Shown: positions 44,574 through 57,500 of the stretch, piece after piece
Layout: each line of letters opens with the position of its first letter
How positions within the stretch are numbered: the first letter of the stretch is position 1
Assembly (NCBI GenBank): GCA_029204225.1
Contig: CM055098.1
Coordinates: 49,352,277 to 49,416,276, forward strand
Length of the DNA stretch: 64,000 nt
DNA from: Diphasiastrum complanatum
Taxonomy: Eukaryota > Streptophyta > Lycopodiopsida > Lycopodiales > Lycopodiaceae
Direction of reading: 5' to 3'
Position numbers and translations under genes: made by a program
Notes under the pieces: generated by a model
What the model saw: only the letters and a program-made list of their open reading frames with translations
Database searches by the model: none
What the model was told of the DNA's origin: nothing

Positions 44574-46805
44574 GCTTTATTATTGCCGTCTTTAGCCACC
44601 AAAAGATATCGAAGATTAAAATTAGATATCAATTGTGTTACCTATTGGGGGAGCATAGAAAACATCTCGTCATTAAGAGCTAGCTAACTAGTGAAAAGAA
44701 AGGAATACATAATATCAAATCTGAAAACAAAAATCATGATATGCCATGCCTAGCTTAACAAATGTAGCTCAAGATAGAAAATGAGACTATCAAGTGAGTC
44801 CATGAGGTATGAAGAAGGATGTGATATTGGCCACAACAAGTGGGGTTGCTAAAGAAGTGGTAGGTTGAGATGATCGTTGATGCCCTCCTGGGCATGTCAA
44901 GTAAGGATGTCTGCCTCATCCTCCGATCCACTTTGCTCAAAATCATGTGTATGAGATGATAGGTGGCTATGATAGGTCTCTAGCATTTGCCAGGGTGATG
45001 ATATGTGTCACTCATATAAATTTTTCTCTCTGATCATCAAGGCGACACATCTTTGGTCCTTATAGCATATCAAGGAACACAAAGTAAGTTATTGATTGTG
45101 AAAGAGGTAGTAGTATCTTCATTGCAGCCCTGCTTCTTCACTCCAATAGTGCCATATAACCGATACAACCTCAAGGGAGCAAAAAACATTCTCCTCAATC
45201 TCCTAACAGATCCCACTAGCCAATTTGTAGAATGAATTCTCCTCCCACAACCTTAGGCAATCGTTTAAGGAACTTGCTTGCGTGTCGAATTCAAGGCCCT
45301 AAGCAAGCAAACGCATTGACACCCAAAATGATATCATACCTCTCAAGAGGAATGAATTAAAGATTTGCTTGGCCTATAAACTTTGCAATCTAGATAATGA
45401 AAATATCCACTATCTAACGCAACGTGATGTGGTCCCACGTAGCTAGTCCAAGTGGCATAGCCTGATTGTGCATAACTCTTTGCATATGATGGCTCTATAT
45501 CCTTTCTTGTCTCTTGTACAATTTGTACGTATAGCTTAGATCCTTGGCGTCATCCATTTCATGAACATGAATAGAGACTATAGGACTAGGTGGCTGCTTG
45601 CAATCTCTTGGACATTTTTTCCTCTTAAATTAAAAACATAAATTCTTTATCTCGATCTCTTCTCGTGATTGTATCGTTTGAAGAATGTACGATGAACAAT
45701 TGGTATTGTTCTATTAGAAGAAGGATAATTAGGACCTCATATAGAGGCAAGAACCTTTGAAACAAGCTAGGATGTAGTTGGTTTGGGTGCAGTTTAGGTA
45801 TTTGTTGATTATGGTACTTAAGCTGGAATGTAGTAGCAAATGACATAGCTTGAGACAAAGTAGGAGTTTGAAAAGAAGCAACATCATACCTAAGATGCCC
45901 TTGCAAGCCAATTATCTGTTAAAAGATAATCACATCTATATTAGGAAAGAGGTAACTCTATAAACCCATTAGAATTGCATGATAATGCCCTTGTTTGCTG
46001 TAGACTTTGAAAAGTATCCTATTGTGGTGTCAATTACTATGGTTTAATGATAGCCTCTCTAGTGTCTTGCCAACAAAACTTTTCAATCCACCGTTGCTTG
46101 TCTACATGTACTACAACAATTTTGCCATCTAAATGTATGGTTGTTGGCTGAATCGTCTACACTCACTCCATTGTTGGGAAATGTCTCAATTCATGTTTCT
46201 ATACTAACTATACCAACTAATTTTCAAGCTCATTGCCATCAAATGAGCCAAAATATGCAGCTGTTTTTGGTTTATGCGCAAAATTGATGACAGTTGAAGT
46301 CCCATGACTATAAGGATGTACAACAGGCATAGCAACATATTGAGTAGTATTGTGTATTTTGTCTATGTCTTGGTAACTCTTGTTTGCATATTATGGTCCA
46401 TGTTTTGATTTTATTTAAACTTTTTCTCGTGTTGATTGTCATTTGCTTCTTAGTCAACATTGGGTCTACCCAAGAGATTCCAAATTCTTTCAAAACCTAG
46501 ATAGCAACTTATGCTTGGGTATTAATGAGACATAAGCAGTAAAATGGTTTCATAGTCAATGCAAGAGTGGATTTTTTTTGAATTGTTAATGGTTTCGAAG
46601 CTTGGACATGGTCTATATGATTTTAACGCTACTCTCTCTTGAGAATGTTGTACCATCTTATGGCTCTTATGTGTTATTCTTGTAGGCCTTAGTTTAGATT
46701 ATTGAAGATTGGGGTTTTATTGTACTTATTGAGATTTCTTGCATAGAATTTATACTTTTGGTTTGATCTTGGCATTATAGCTGCTTCTTTATGCTCATGT
46801 TGTAG
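44570..46805. other. no gene seen; probably MYB-CC 5' UTR intron
   Basis: Only short frames. It ends in the acceptor TGCTCATGTTGTAG at 46805. Confidence 0.45.
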
Positions 46806-46808
46806 ATA

Positions 46809-48131
46809 ATGTATCATGCCAAGAAGATGTCAACAACAAGTATGGCACAACAAAAAAGCCAAACTTTCGATCAACGAGGGTCAGGAGCTCCAGGAATATC
46901 TACAAATTCTGCTGGTAGTCCTAGCCCTTCAGGAGGGGGTAATGCAGCAAAGCAGCGCCTGCGATGGACACCTGAATTACATGAACGCTTTGTTGATGCC
47001 ATTACTCAATTGGGTGGTGCAGATAGTAAGTAACTCAAATGTATTTAGTGCATTTTTGTTTCAAATCTTCATAACATGTAACATTAGCTACTTGTGTAAC
47101 AATAATAAATTATGCGTGTGATGTTCACAACCTAAAGTATTAATTACCAATTTAGCTAAACACTTGGAATTTTTTAAAATTCATTCGTTGTTCTTTCCTC
47201 TTTTTATTCACTTAGTCAAATGGGATAGCTTGTACTTGAAATGTGACTGCTAGTGACTAGGAAAGTGCTTCTTAAGGAGCAAATTGGTCACTTTGCTATG
47301 TCATGGTTCTATGCATAATTGTATATTTTTTTGTAGGATACTAGATGAAGCAAAAAATAAGTTGTTACGATTTGATATTGCTTTGCTTGTTTGATCATAC
47401 TCAATAAGGGCTAGGCTAGGCATAGAGAACAAAGATCTTGATGTTCAAGTGTAATCTGTTTGTTGAGATCAAAATGGTATTTATGGTTGATTTTGTAGGT
47501 GGCAAGCATCATCACACTTAAGGGGGGTAGGTACATAGTCAAGTAGTGTTGATTGACCTATGTTTTGTGTAGACATTGTTTTTGCATGCTTTCGAGATCT
47601 AGTAGGTTTCATGCTTACGTGGATCCATTCTAGCTGTATGAGATATGAAGCGTGTGTAGTTGGACTGGTCGAGGTTGCACTTGTATTTTTGGTGTTTGTG
47701 ACTTATTTGAAGCTTACATGTTTAAATTTAAAGTGCCACATTGTGTGAGGCAACTAGTTCAGTGCTCAGAAGTTTAGATTAGAATGTAATCCAAGCACTA
47801 GCAAGTATGATAACCACAATCAGATCAACTCGAACAATGAAGATAATACTTTAGAGCCTTTCAATTCACATCTAGACTAGATGGTACAATGATGTCCAAT
47901 GATGAATTTGTTGGACTAGAGCAATTTGGGTTCCTCAAATCAAAAGATAGAATACTAAACTTTGGTTCATGTGTTTGTTTCACCCTAAAACCTAGGAGAA
48001 CCGATGTACATGTGGTTTGAGAAATATAGACAGGCATTATGTGTAAAAATTTTATCACATACCCCCCAACACACACAACTATGAATACAAATTCTTATAG
48101 ATAAATACACACACAAACACACATATATACA

Positions 48132-48194
<63 letters not shown>

Positions 48195-51100
48195 TTTTCT
48201 CTCTATCATAGTACCTCGTGGTACCGTACCATACCAGCGGTACCGCCGGTACGGTACCACCCTCAGACCCGCGGTACCAGGGCGGTACCATTTTTAATTA
48301 ATTTTTTTAAAAAATATTTTTAATAATTTTTTTTTTTTGCATATTAACTACCAAAAAAGGACAAAAAAAAAGTAAAAAAAGGGGTTCTGGGTGTAAAAAA
48401 AGAGGGTACAGTACATGATGCAGGGGACTGGTGCAGTGGCACATGGGCACTGCGGGTGAGTAGACCGAGGGGCCAATGGGAGACCAACACAGGGGTGGGG
48501 GTAGGCACAGAGGCACATGGGACAAATCCGGACAGGTACACCGTCACATGGGCACTGTGGGGGAGCAGACCACGGACCCAATCGGAGTGCAGCACGTGGT
48601 ATAGGTACATGGAGCAGGTATAGTAGCACATCACAATTAATGGGGACAGGTACAAGGGCACATGGAGGGATCATCAACAATTGCACATGGGGGAACAGGC
48701 TGTGGGGTTAAATAGGCACTCACGAGGCTGTGAGAGCCAGTGAGAGGCTGTGAGAGAGAGGCTGTGAGAGGCATTGTGAGAGTTATTGTGAGAGGCATTG
48801 TGAGAGCCAGTGAGAGCCAGTTCGAGAAACAGGGTGTCGTGAGATGGCAGAGCGCATACCACCAAGGCCTGAGGGCGAAGCCAGGAGGAAGCTCGAGGAA
48901 GATGTCCGAAGGCACAACGAAAGGCATCGGAAGCAAGATGCAGACATTGCAGAGATGCTGCGACAAACTCGGGAGAGACACCCAAAGCTGCAGATCCCTG
49001 CCCCCACTGTGGCCCTTGCTCCCGCTGTCGAGCTGGATTTGGATGAGCAGATCGGAATGAACTTCACACGACGGCAGCTCATCATGGTCAGGGAAAGGGC
49101 TGCCCGCCGTCGGGCTGACCAGGAGGCAGCTCGGGCTAACCAGGAGGCAGAGCGAGAGGGACATAACAATGCTCCTGACGAGGGCGAGGAGTTAGTGGAG
49201 GATCCATAGGAATGTTTAGCATAGATGGGGTCTAGCCGTATGTGGCTGACTATTGTTATGTAATGTTCATCAGTAGATGAGGCAGCATTTAGTGTCTAGC
49301 ATAGTGTAAAGAACAGCCCCAGCCGTATGTGGTGGGAATACGTATTGTTATTTTGATACATCTGATGAATTAATGTATGGTGTGTTTTTTGTGCAATGCG
49401 TGCCTTGTGTATTGCAATCTAATGTATGTGTTTATGAAATGCTATCAGGGGGGTTGTAGTTCTGTGTTCTGCATATGCTCTCAATCTCTGTAGTGAAAAC
49501 TAATTGAAAACACGCACACACCGTTTGAAGTAAAGCTGCAAGTAGAACATCACAATTACAAATTGACAAATACACATTGTGCAGTGAATAGAATACGTCC
49601 AACACTGAATATAATATGGAAAATGGTCTGAATACAGTGTTTGACCATCTGGTCGCCAAACATGGAACATGATATGAAACTGCTAAAAATAAAACAACAG
49701 AGCCACAATCACCTATGAACTAGAACTCCCACACAGTAGTAAGGTTTTTCCAGTTTTTCATGTAAGTGAATTACGAAAAGCCTTAGCCAGATCAGAAAAT
49801 CTAGTAGGGGACAATGTTCTAGTTCTGCCATTGGATTCTCAACAACCCCCACATGAGCCAGAGGAGATTCTTGATAGTAGAGAGATGCAATACAAAGAAT
49901 ACCTGGTCAAGTGGAATGATCAGCCTGTTGAGAATGCCACTTGGGAAAGAGGCAACGTCCTTCGCAAGATTTTTCCAGACTTTGTCTTAGAGGACCAAGA
50001 CGGTTCTTAAGGGGGAGGGAGTGTTACGAGCACGTAACCAGTGTTGAACCCTAGAGGACATAGGAGGTCAGATACCACAGTCGGGGTCGTGTCCAGTGTA
50101 CACGACCAACAAGGCAAGATAGTGCGAGTAGTGTGCCCCGGCACGGTCCATAGCCATGGCGGGCCTAACACAGCTTAGAGACCTTGTCAGCAGGATAGGG
50201 CCCCACGTTGGGTCCCGACGTGCAGTCGGCCATGACAGAGCCACGTGGCCGACACTTGGCAGTATGCATGCTACCATAGTTGCATCGAAACGTTCGAACC
50301 TCGAACCACGGTTCAAACCGTTCGAACCATTCGGACCTGGTTCGAACCGGAATTCGGTTCGAACCGGTTTAGGGCAAAAAAAAAAAAAAAAACCCCTAGA
50401 AAGTAAAAAAAAACGTTTTGAATTTCTTTTTTTTTCGGTTCGAACCGTTTTCCGATTCGAACCTGGCCTGCCGGTTTGAACCGGAAAGAATCGGTTCGAA
50501 TCGGCCGGTTTGAATTGGGGTGTAACCTTGCATGCTACCAGGCCTCACACTGGGCTAGGAGGGGCTTGCTCCATATCAGGGAGTAGGCAAGGCTGGAGGA
50601 TCAGTTAGTGTTTGCCTTACTGTGGTGTTAGGATCTCTTACAATACATGTGAAAGGACCTGCAGTGCAAGGCACTATATGGAGGGATAGGTGCTACCGAA
50701 CATGGTCCACCAGGTAATGGGGAACTGCCTCCTCTCTGGATCCTGAGCAGCCGGGTGACCGAACGCGCCCATGCCGAAACGAAATGCAGCTAGCTCCTCC
50801 ATGAGTCTGATAGGATTGAAACCAATATGTGGACCCACCCTGTAGATGTGCTCAAGCCAATCCGCCTCGAGCTCCCTGTCTGAAATCTGTGTCGGAGAGA
50901 GGAAGAGGGGATGCAGGATGTGTGCAACGCTGTGGATACTCCTGTGAAAGTAGTTCCACTGCGTCTCCCAGATGAACTTCAGCTCGGTCATCCTGCATGT
51001 GAGAGAGGCATGTGGTCTAGGGTTCAGGCACGAAATCGAAGCGAAATATGGAAAAACATAACTTCAACAAAAAAACAAACTAGCAATCACTAAAAAAAGT

Positions 51101-54100
51101 TAAAGCGCAATTACATTGCTATATTGCTTACCTATCTGGCTGCAACATGGGCAGCTGCAGGAACTATCCAATCCGGTCCAGGAGCTCATACACCAATCCA
51201 AGTGTGGACCCCTTGCTGTCAGCCATGCGGAGCACAATGTAGAGTGGTCGAAGGAGTTCTGACAATGTTTGTGCATCCCTCCAGAATTGGTCTCCCCTCA
51301 TCGTGGAAGAAAAGTGCTCCCCATCCTCTGTGCGTTGAAATGTACTGGCACGCCAAAGATCACTGGCAACCATCTGTAGAAGCTGTGCCCTGCACCTGAT
51401 CAGACGGTCGATGACCACCAAGTCGAATGCAAAGCGTGTGGGGGCTGGCTTACGGAGGTCCAAATGGCTGAACACCCGGAACATGGCAAGAACACGCCTC
51501 TTCCTGGTGACTTTTGTCACCAGGAAGAGAGCCTCATGGATGATGGCTCTAACCCAGGGAAGTGCACCTATGTCCCCCATCAGAAGGTCTATGCCGTGCG
51601 CTGCACAGGGGGTATGAACGATGTGAGGGAACTCGGCCTCTAGCAGGACACCCATCTGAATGCAGTTGGTGGCATTGTCCGTCACCACCGTGACGACATG
51701 TTGGGGCCTATGGACAAGATGGGAGACCTGATGACATCAAACATGAACTCTACAGATATGACTCGCCCCCCCTATTGCAATCCACGGCCCTAAAAAACTG
51801 TGCCCATGCAGCTGGAGACCAAGATGTTGAGGATAGGCCTCCTCCTGACATCAGTCCAGCCATTGGACATGATGCTACAACCGTATGTGGCCCAGTGGCG
51901 GTGCAGAGGCTCCATCTCTCTAGACAAGGACTTGACCCTATCTCTCAGCATGTGTGTGCGGACAACCTCTGAACTAGGGACTCTCCAGCTAGGGTTGACA
52001 GACTGTGCAAGGCAGAATGCCCTTCTGAAGGGCTCAGAGTTGGTGATGGCAAATGGAAGGTTTAGCTCATAAATCAAATTGGCCACGGCCTGTGTGGCCT
52101 CTTTGTCCATGTGCGGCTGATGCGCGCTGCGAATGGTCTGCTGCACAAGGGCTCTCCCTGGTGGGCTACGGGTAGTGGACCTCCAACATGGTGCACCAAC
52201 CGTGACGGGAATGGATGATGACGCGATAGGCTGGGCACTAGTGGATGCATCGGCTGTAGATGTGGAATGGGGAGAGTGGGATGCATTGGCAGGGATGGGT
52301 GCAGCAACATAAGTGGGGTACACTGGAGGGGCAACATTTGGCGTGGGATACAAAAACTGCTGGCTAAGGACGTCATCCGGATGGGAAGGGAGGGAGGAAG
52401 GGATCTCCTCAACATCCTTGAAGGCCTCGTCACTAGCATCGTGGGTCTGCTCGGGTGGCGGAGAGTCCATGAGAAAATCATAAACTGGGGGCGTGTGAGC
52501 AACAGGACGTGGTGGTGGAGCCGCAGTGGCAACTGGCGGACGCGAGGGGACGAGATCCACCGGAATGGGTGCAGATGGGGGTGCGTGTGGCGGAACTGTC
52601 CGGGATGAGGATGCACTCCCTCTCCTCGTGCGTGCCAGCCAAGTAGGCAACAACTCTGGGTCAGCCACATATGGAGCGGTGCAAAACCGGAGAACGCCCT
52701 CCGAAATGGTGTTCTGCCCCACCACAAGACGTGGCCCGTAGGTGTCCGGCAGTCGCTGCCTGACGGGGATGGACATGCTGCCACAAGGGGCAACATTTAT
52801 GGTGGCACCATTTTTGGCGCGTGCACCGAGCAGGTGGCCTTTAAGGCGAGTTAGGGATGCAGCGAATTTGACTAGGCAATACCAGCAGCGCACGACCTTC
52901 TGACTGGTCTTGTCGGTCTTGTCGGCAACCCGCCTGACAACGTCCACCTCGTCCCACAGATCGGAAAGGTCGGACTGCACCATTGTGATGGAGAAAAGTA
53001 TGGAAAAAATGCAGATGAAGCTACAACTGGAAGAATGGAAAGCTGGAAAAAAAACAGCAAGGTTGAATGTTGGAGAGACGCTGGAAATGGGCGAAGGCAG
53101 GGCGAAGCAAATTAGATGCAAGGCAGGGCATTGCGTGGGCGAAGGGTGACGCAAGGCGGCGAAGGCAGGCAGGCAGAAACAACAGCGAAGGCAGGGCAGC
53201 GAGGGCGCAAAAATATTTCAAAGAGAAGATGTGAGGGGGTGGGTAGATTTGGGTTAAAAAAAAAAATATTTACGTTAATCTTTCTTCCATAAGGAGTATA
53301 AGTGAATTCAAGTTAATTGGTAGGTTAAATTGCTTTTATTTTGCTTTTGGGATGGGGGACAGTGTAGGAAGGTGCCTGTATTTTTTTTTTGCAAAAAATT
53401 GGACGCGGACGCACCGCACCCCTGGCGCGTCCGCGTCTGCCATCCGCTTCCTTAGATATATATACATTTCATAGTTGCACAGAATCGCGTTTCTGGGAGG
53501 AGACGTTTCGGAAACCACGTTTCTCCTCACAGAATCGCAAAAAAAAAAAAAAAATTTTTTTTTTTTTGGAAAAATAGCTTATGGCTGAAAGTTTTTTAGG
53601 GGATAAATGGTCAAACCAGCGTTTTGCCTCTCAGAAGTGCAGTAGATGGGGCACAAACAGATCTTATTTTCAATAGCTATTTGGTTGTTATTTGCTCTGG
53701 TTTTCAATAAATGCTCAGGGGGTTCGGGGGGCAGTAGCCCCCCGAGAAACGGGGGGTTCAGGGGGGCCCCGTGAGAAACAAGGGGTCCGGGGGGCGGTAG
53801 CCCCCCGGCCCCAACAGTAAGGCCTCTTCATGACTTGGCCTTCCAACTCCCTGAGCAAAAAACACACTTATTGGGACCATTTGTAATCGTAACAGACAGG
53901 CTATAGGTCAGTTTTGAATTTTTATCCTTGACAGAACCCAACATGGATTAATGCACCTGAACTGGACCATCTTGCACCTGAAACATTCGGCAAAATACAC
54001 AGTAATTATGCTCTTGATTAGAGCTTTCACCTGATACTCATATTGCCCAAAGAAAAACCAAAAATAAAAAAAAAACGTTTTTGGGAATTTTTTTCATATT

Positions 54101-54489
54101 TCAGAAACGCATTTCAGAAACGCAGTGCAACTATGATACATTTATAGATATATACATTATACATGTATATATGGCTATATCTATATATATATTTAAACTT
54201 ACATACACTTTGGGTGAGGGATCGCATGCATCCTCCTCCCCTAACCCATGCATGCACACTTTTTTCACTAAAAGTGATGGGGAGGGGGATGCATGTACGG
54301 GGAACATGATGCATGACCCTCCTCCCCATGCATGCATATACATTGGCCACTGTCTAGACTCCAAACTGTCCAGTCCAAGTGGCAGTGCATATTCAAGATA
54401 ACAACCTTTTCAAGATACCCACCTTATAGTTTCTTGACATCATCACATTATGATTAATGTGTAATGGGCCACTTATCATCTCTCTTTCC

Positions 54490-54570
<81 letters not shown>

Positions 54571-57500
54571 GCGTGCAGTCGCGTGTCTCTCTCGATCGAT
54601 CGAGAACAGTGGGTCTCTCTCTCTCTTGGATTCTTGGATCGAGAGCAGTCGGCTCTCTCTCTCTCTCTGGATCACGAGGAATGGGTGTGAGCGGCTGATT
54701 GATATCCTTGGTAGTGCAGGACTTTTGGATGATGCAGAGAATTTGATCAACAGTATGCCGCTTGAAAGCAAAGCTAGGGTATGGTTGTGTTTGCTAGGTG
54801 CTTGCAGAATTTATGGTGACGTAGAGCATGGTGCACGAGGTGCAAGTCACGCTATCAAATTGGATCCAGAAAATGCTGCACCATATGTAATTCTGTCCAG
54901 TGTCAAACAATTATGCTGCAGCTGGCAGGTATGATGATGCTCAACAAGTGAGAGACATAGTAGATTGAAGAAGATTGATAGTTGTCACATGGAGGTTGAT
55001 AAGATGGTTCGTGAATCTGTGTCGAGAGAGGTGGCACAAGTTGATAAGATGGTTTATGTATTTGTTTCTAAAGAGGCGGCACAAGTTGTAGATCTTGATT
55101 AGGCTAAATAAGGAGGAAATTTGTATAGTCGACAAACTGCTCATTTGCAAGGAGAATGAAGAAAGGGAGGATGTTGCTGTTCTGCTATGACACTGAGAAC
55201 TTGGCCGTCCTATTGTGACTTAATTTTATTTTTCTTGAGACAGCTTTACACATCGCCAGGAACTCTGAAGTATGCTCTGGCTATCATAGCACCATGAGTT
55301 ATGATCAAAATCTCAGGTGTTGAATCAATGAAGCATAAAAGACAACAATAGACTAAAGCCCTACAAGCAATAGACAAGACAATAGGTTCTCCCACGAAGA
55401 GCCCAAGCAATACCAATCAATAATCTGAAAAATGAGTGTACAAATGCCCCTATAAATATCCTACCAATGAACCCTAAAATAGGAATTCAAAAGTAAAGGG
55501 AGGCAAAATGTGGAGGGAAAATAGTGCGCCCTCCTACGGGCCCCCACTCCACATATAACATATAATAAGGGCCCAAGGCCAGTCAATGTCACAAAAAAGG
55601 ACCCAGTGCGGGTCATAAGCATATAAAAAGGCTCTGGGGCCTGTACATGACTAATATAAAATGCGTAACCGGAAATATACATAACCAACAGTAAATGTAA
55701 AGAGGCCTGCGGAATATATGCAGAGTAGCCCAGTAGGCCTGTATCCTATAGTCCGTAACTCTCCCTGGCTATAAAGAACATTGCCCCCAATGTGCCTCCT
55801 CAATAGGACGACCATCCCACTGGACCAAAAACTGAACCTGCCGATGGCGACGACTATGCAATAAGCACACCTGTAAAATAGCAGCTGGGAGGAATGGAAA
55901 AAGCTCTGGATCTGTAGGAAATGAGGAATCTCGAGGAGCATCATCCTCAATAGCAGCACGTAATAAACTGACATGAAAGATATCACAAGCCCGAGTAGCA
56001 GCAGGTAACTCAAGACGATATGTAACTGGACTGAGGCGCTCAAGAATCTGAAAAGGCCCATAATAGCGCGGCGCAAGATTCTCAGTAGAAGCAAGACCCT
56101 GTACAAAACGATGGCGAGCAAAGCGTAACCGGAGAAAAACAGTATCTCCCTCTGCAAACTCAACATGGCGCCGATGACGATCAACATGGTCCTGTACCGC
56201 TGCTGAATATGCTGTAAATTTGTAGCAGCTCTAGTAATAATCTCCCGAGCACTCGAAAGATAAGATGAAATAGTAACAGGTGCATCATCTGGAGGAGCAG
56301 GTATACCGAGTAGAACTGGTGAGTATCCATGAGCAAGCAGGAAAGGAGAAACACTTGTGTTGGAACTAACAGAACTGTTATAACTATACTCAGCCAAACA
56401 TAAATGCTGATCCCAATCACGACCAAAAGGAGAAACATAATATCGTAAATAATCCTCCAATACCCGGTTAATAACCTCAGACCGACTATCTGCAGAAGAA
56501 TGATAAGCAGTGCCCATAAGTATCCTAACATCCAAGATACGCATAAGCTCTGTCCAAAAACCTGATGTAAACTTGGTATCCTGATCAGTAAGTATAGATC
56601 GTGGGAGACCATGTCAGCGGAAAATGTCACCGCTCCACAGCCTCTCACAGTTGAGGTTGCCAGTTCACATTCTTTTCCTAGTTCTCAGATGTTTCAGCGT
56701 TTACCATACCACATTGGAGATTTTTCTGGACAGGCAGATCTTTACATTATTCCTATGGAGCGTTATGATCTTATCCTTGGTGCTGATTGGTTTGCATCTC
56801 TTGGAGCCGTTACACTGGACTTGACACAACAGACATTGACATTTGTACATGATGCAATTACACACTCACTTGTTGGCATTGATTCTCAGGGAGACTTCCA
56901 GTTGATTACTGGGAAGCAGTTTATACGTAGCCTGCCGAAGGCTCATTGTGCAGCCTTATTATGTATTCAGCGGGCAGTACTTGTGCCTCCGGTTTCTACT
57001 CCAGCAGCTGTTCCTCAGGTGATCTCTGACTTATTACATCAGTATGCTTTTGTCTTTTCAGAACCTACGACGCTACCACCATTACGTGACGTGAACCATC
57101 ATATTGACTTGCGTCCTGGTTCTGCTCCTCCTTCCCGTCCCCCTTATCGTATGTCTCAATCTAAGCGTGATGAGCTTGAGCTCCATATTACTGCCTTGTT
57201 AGATCAGGGTCTCATTGTTCCTAGTCACAGCCCTTTCGGTGCCCCTGTTCTCCTTGTTAGTAAGAAAGATGGTACCAAACGCCTTTGTATTGATTACCGT
57301 GCTTTAAATAAGTTGACTATTCATAATCAGTAAGTACCCTATTCCGCACATGGATGACCTCTTTGACCAGCTCGGTACCTCTAAAATCTTTTCTAAGATA
57401 GACCTTCGTTCTGAATATCACCAAATTAGGATGCACCCTTATGACGAACATAAGACCGCTCTTCGTACTCATCTTGGTTTATATGAATTTCGTGTGCTTC

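Noticed and set aside
48637-49169. Minus-strand frames of 128-175 codons
   Set aside because: Antisense of the 121-codon frame and the GTGAGAG array; composition is repeat-driven.
52074-52796. 240-codon minus-strand frame
   Set aside because: A +1 shadow of the BED-hAT transposase linker; Pro/Leu-rich with no domain, while the overlapping frame has the BED finger and DUF659.
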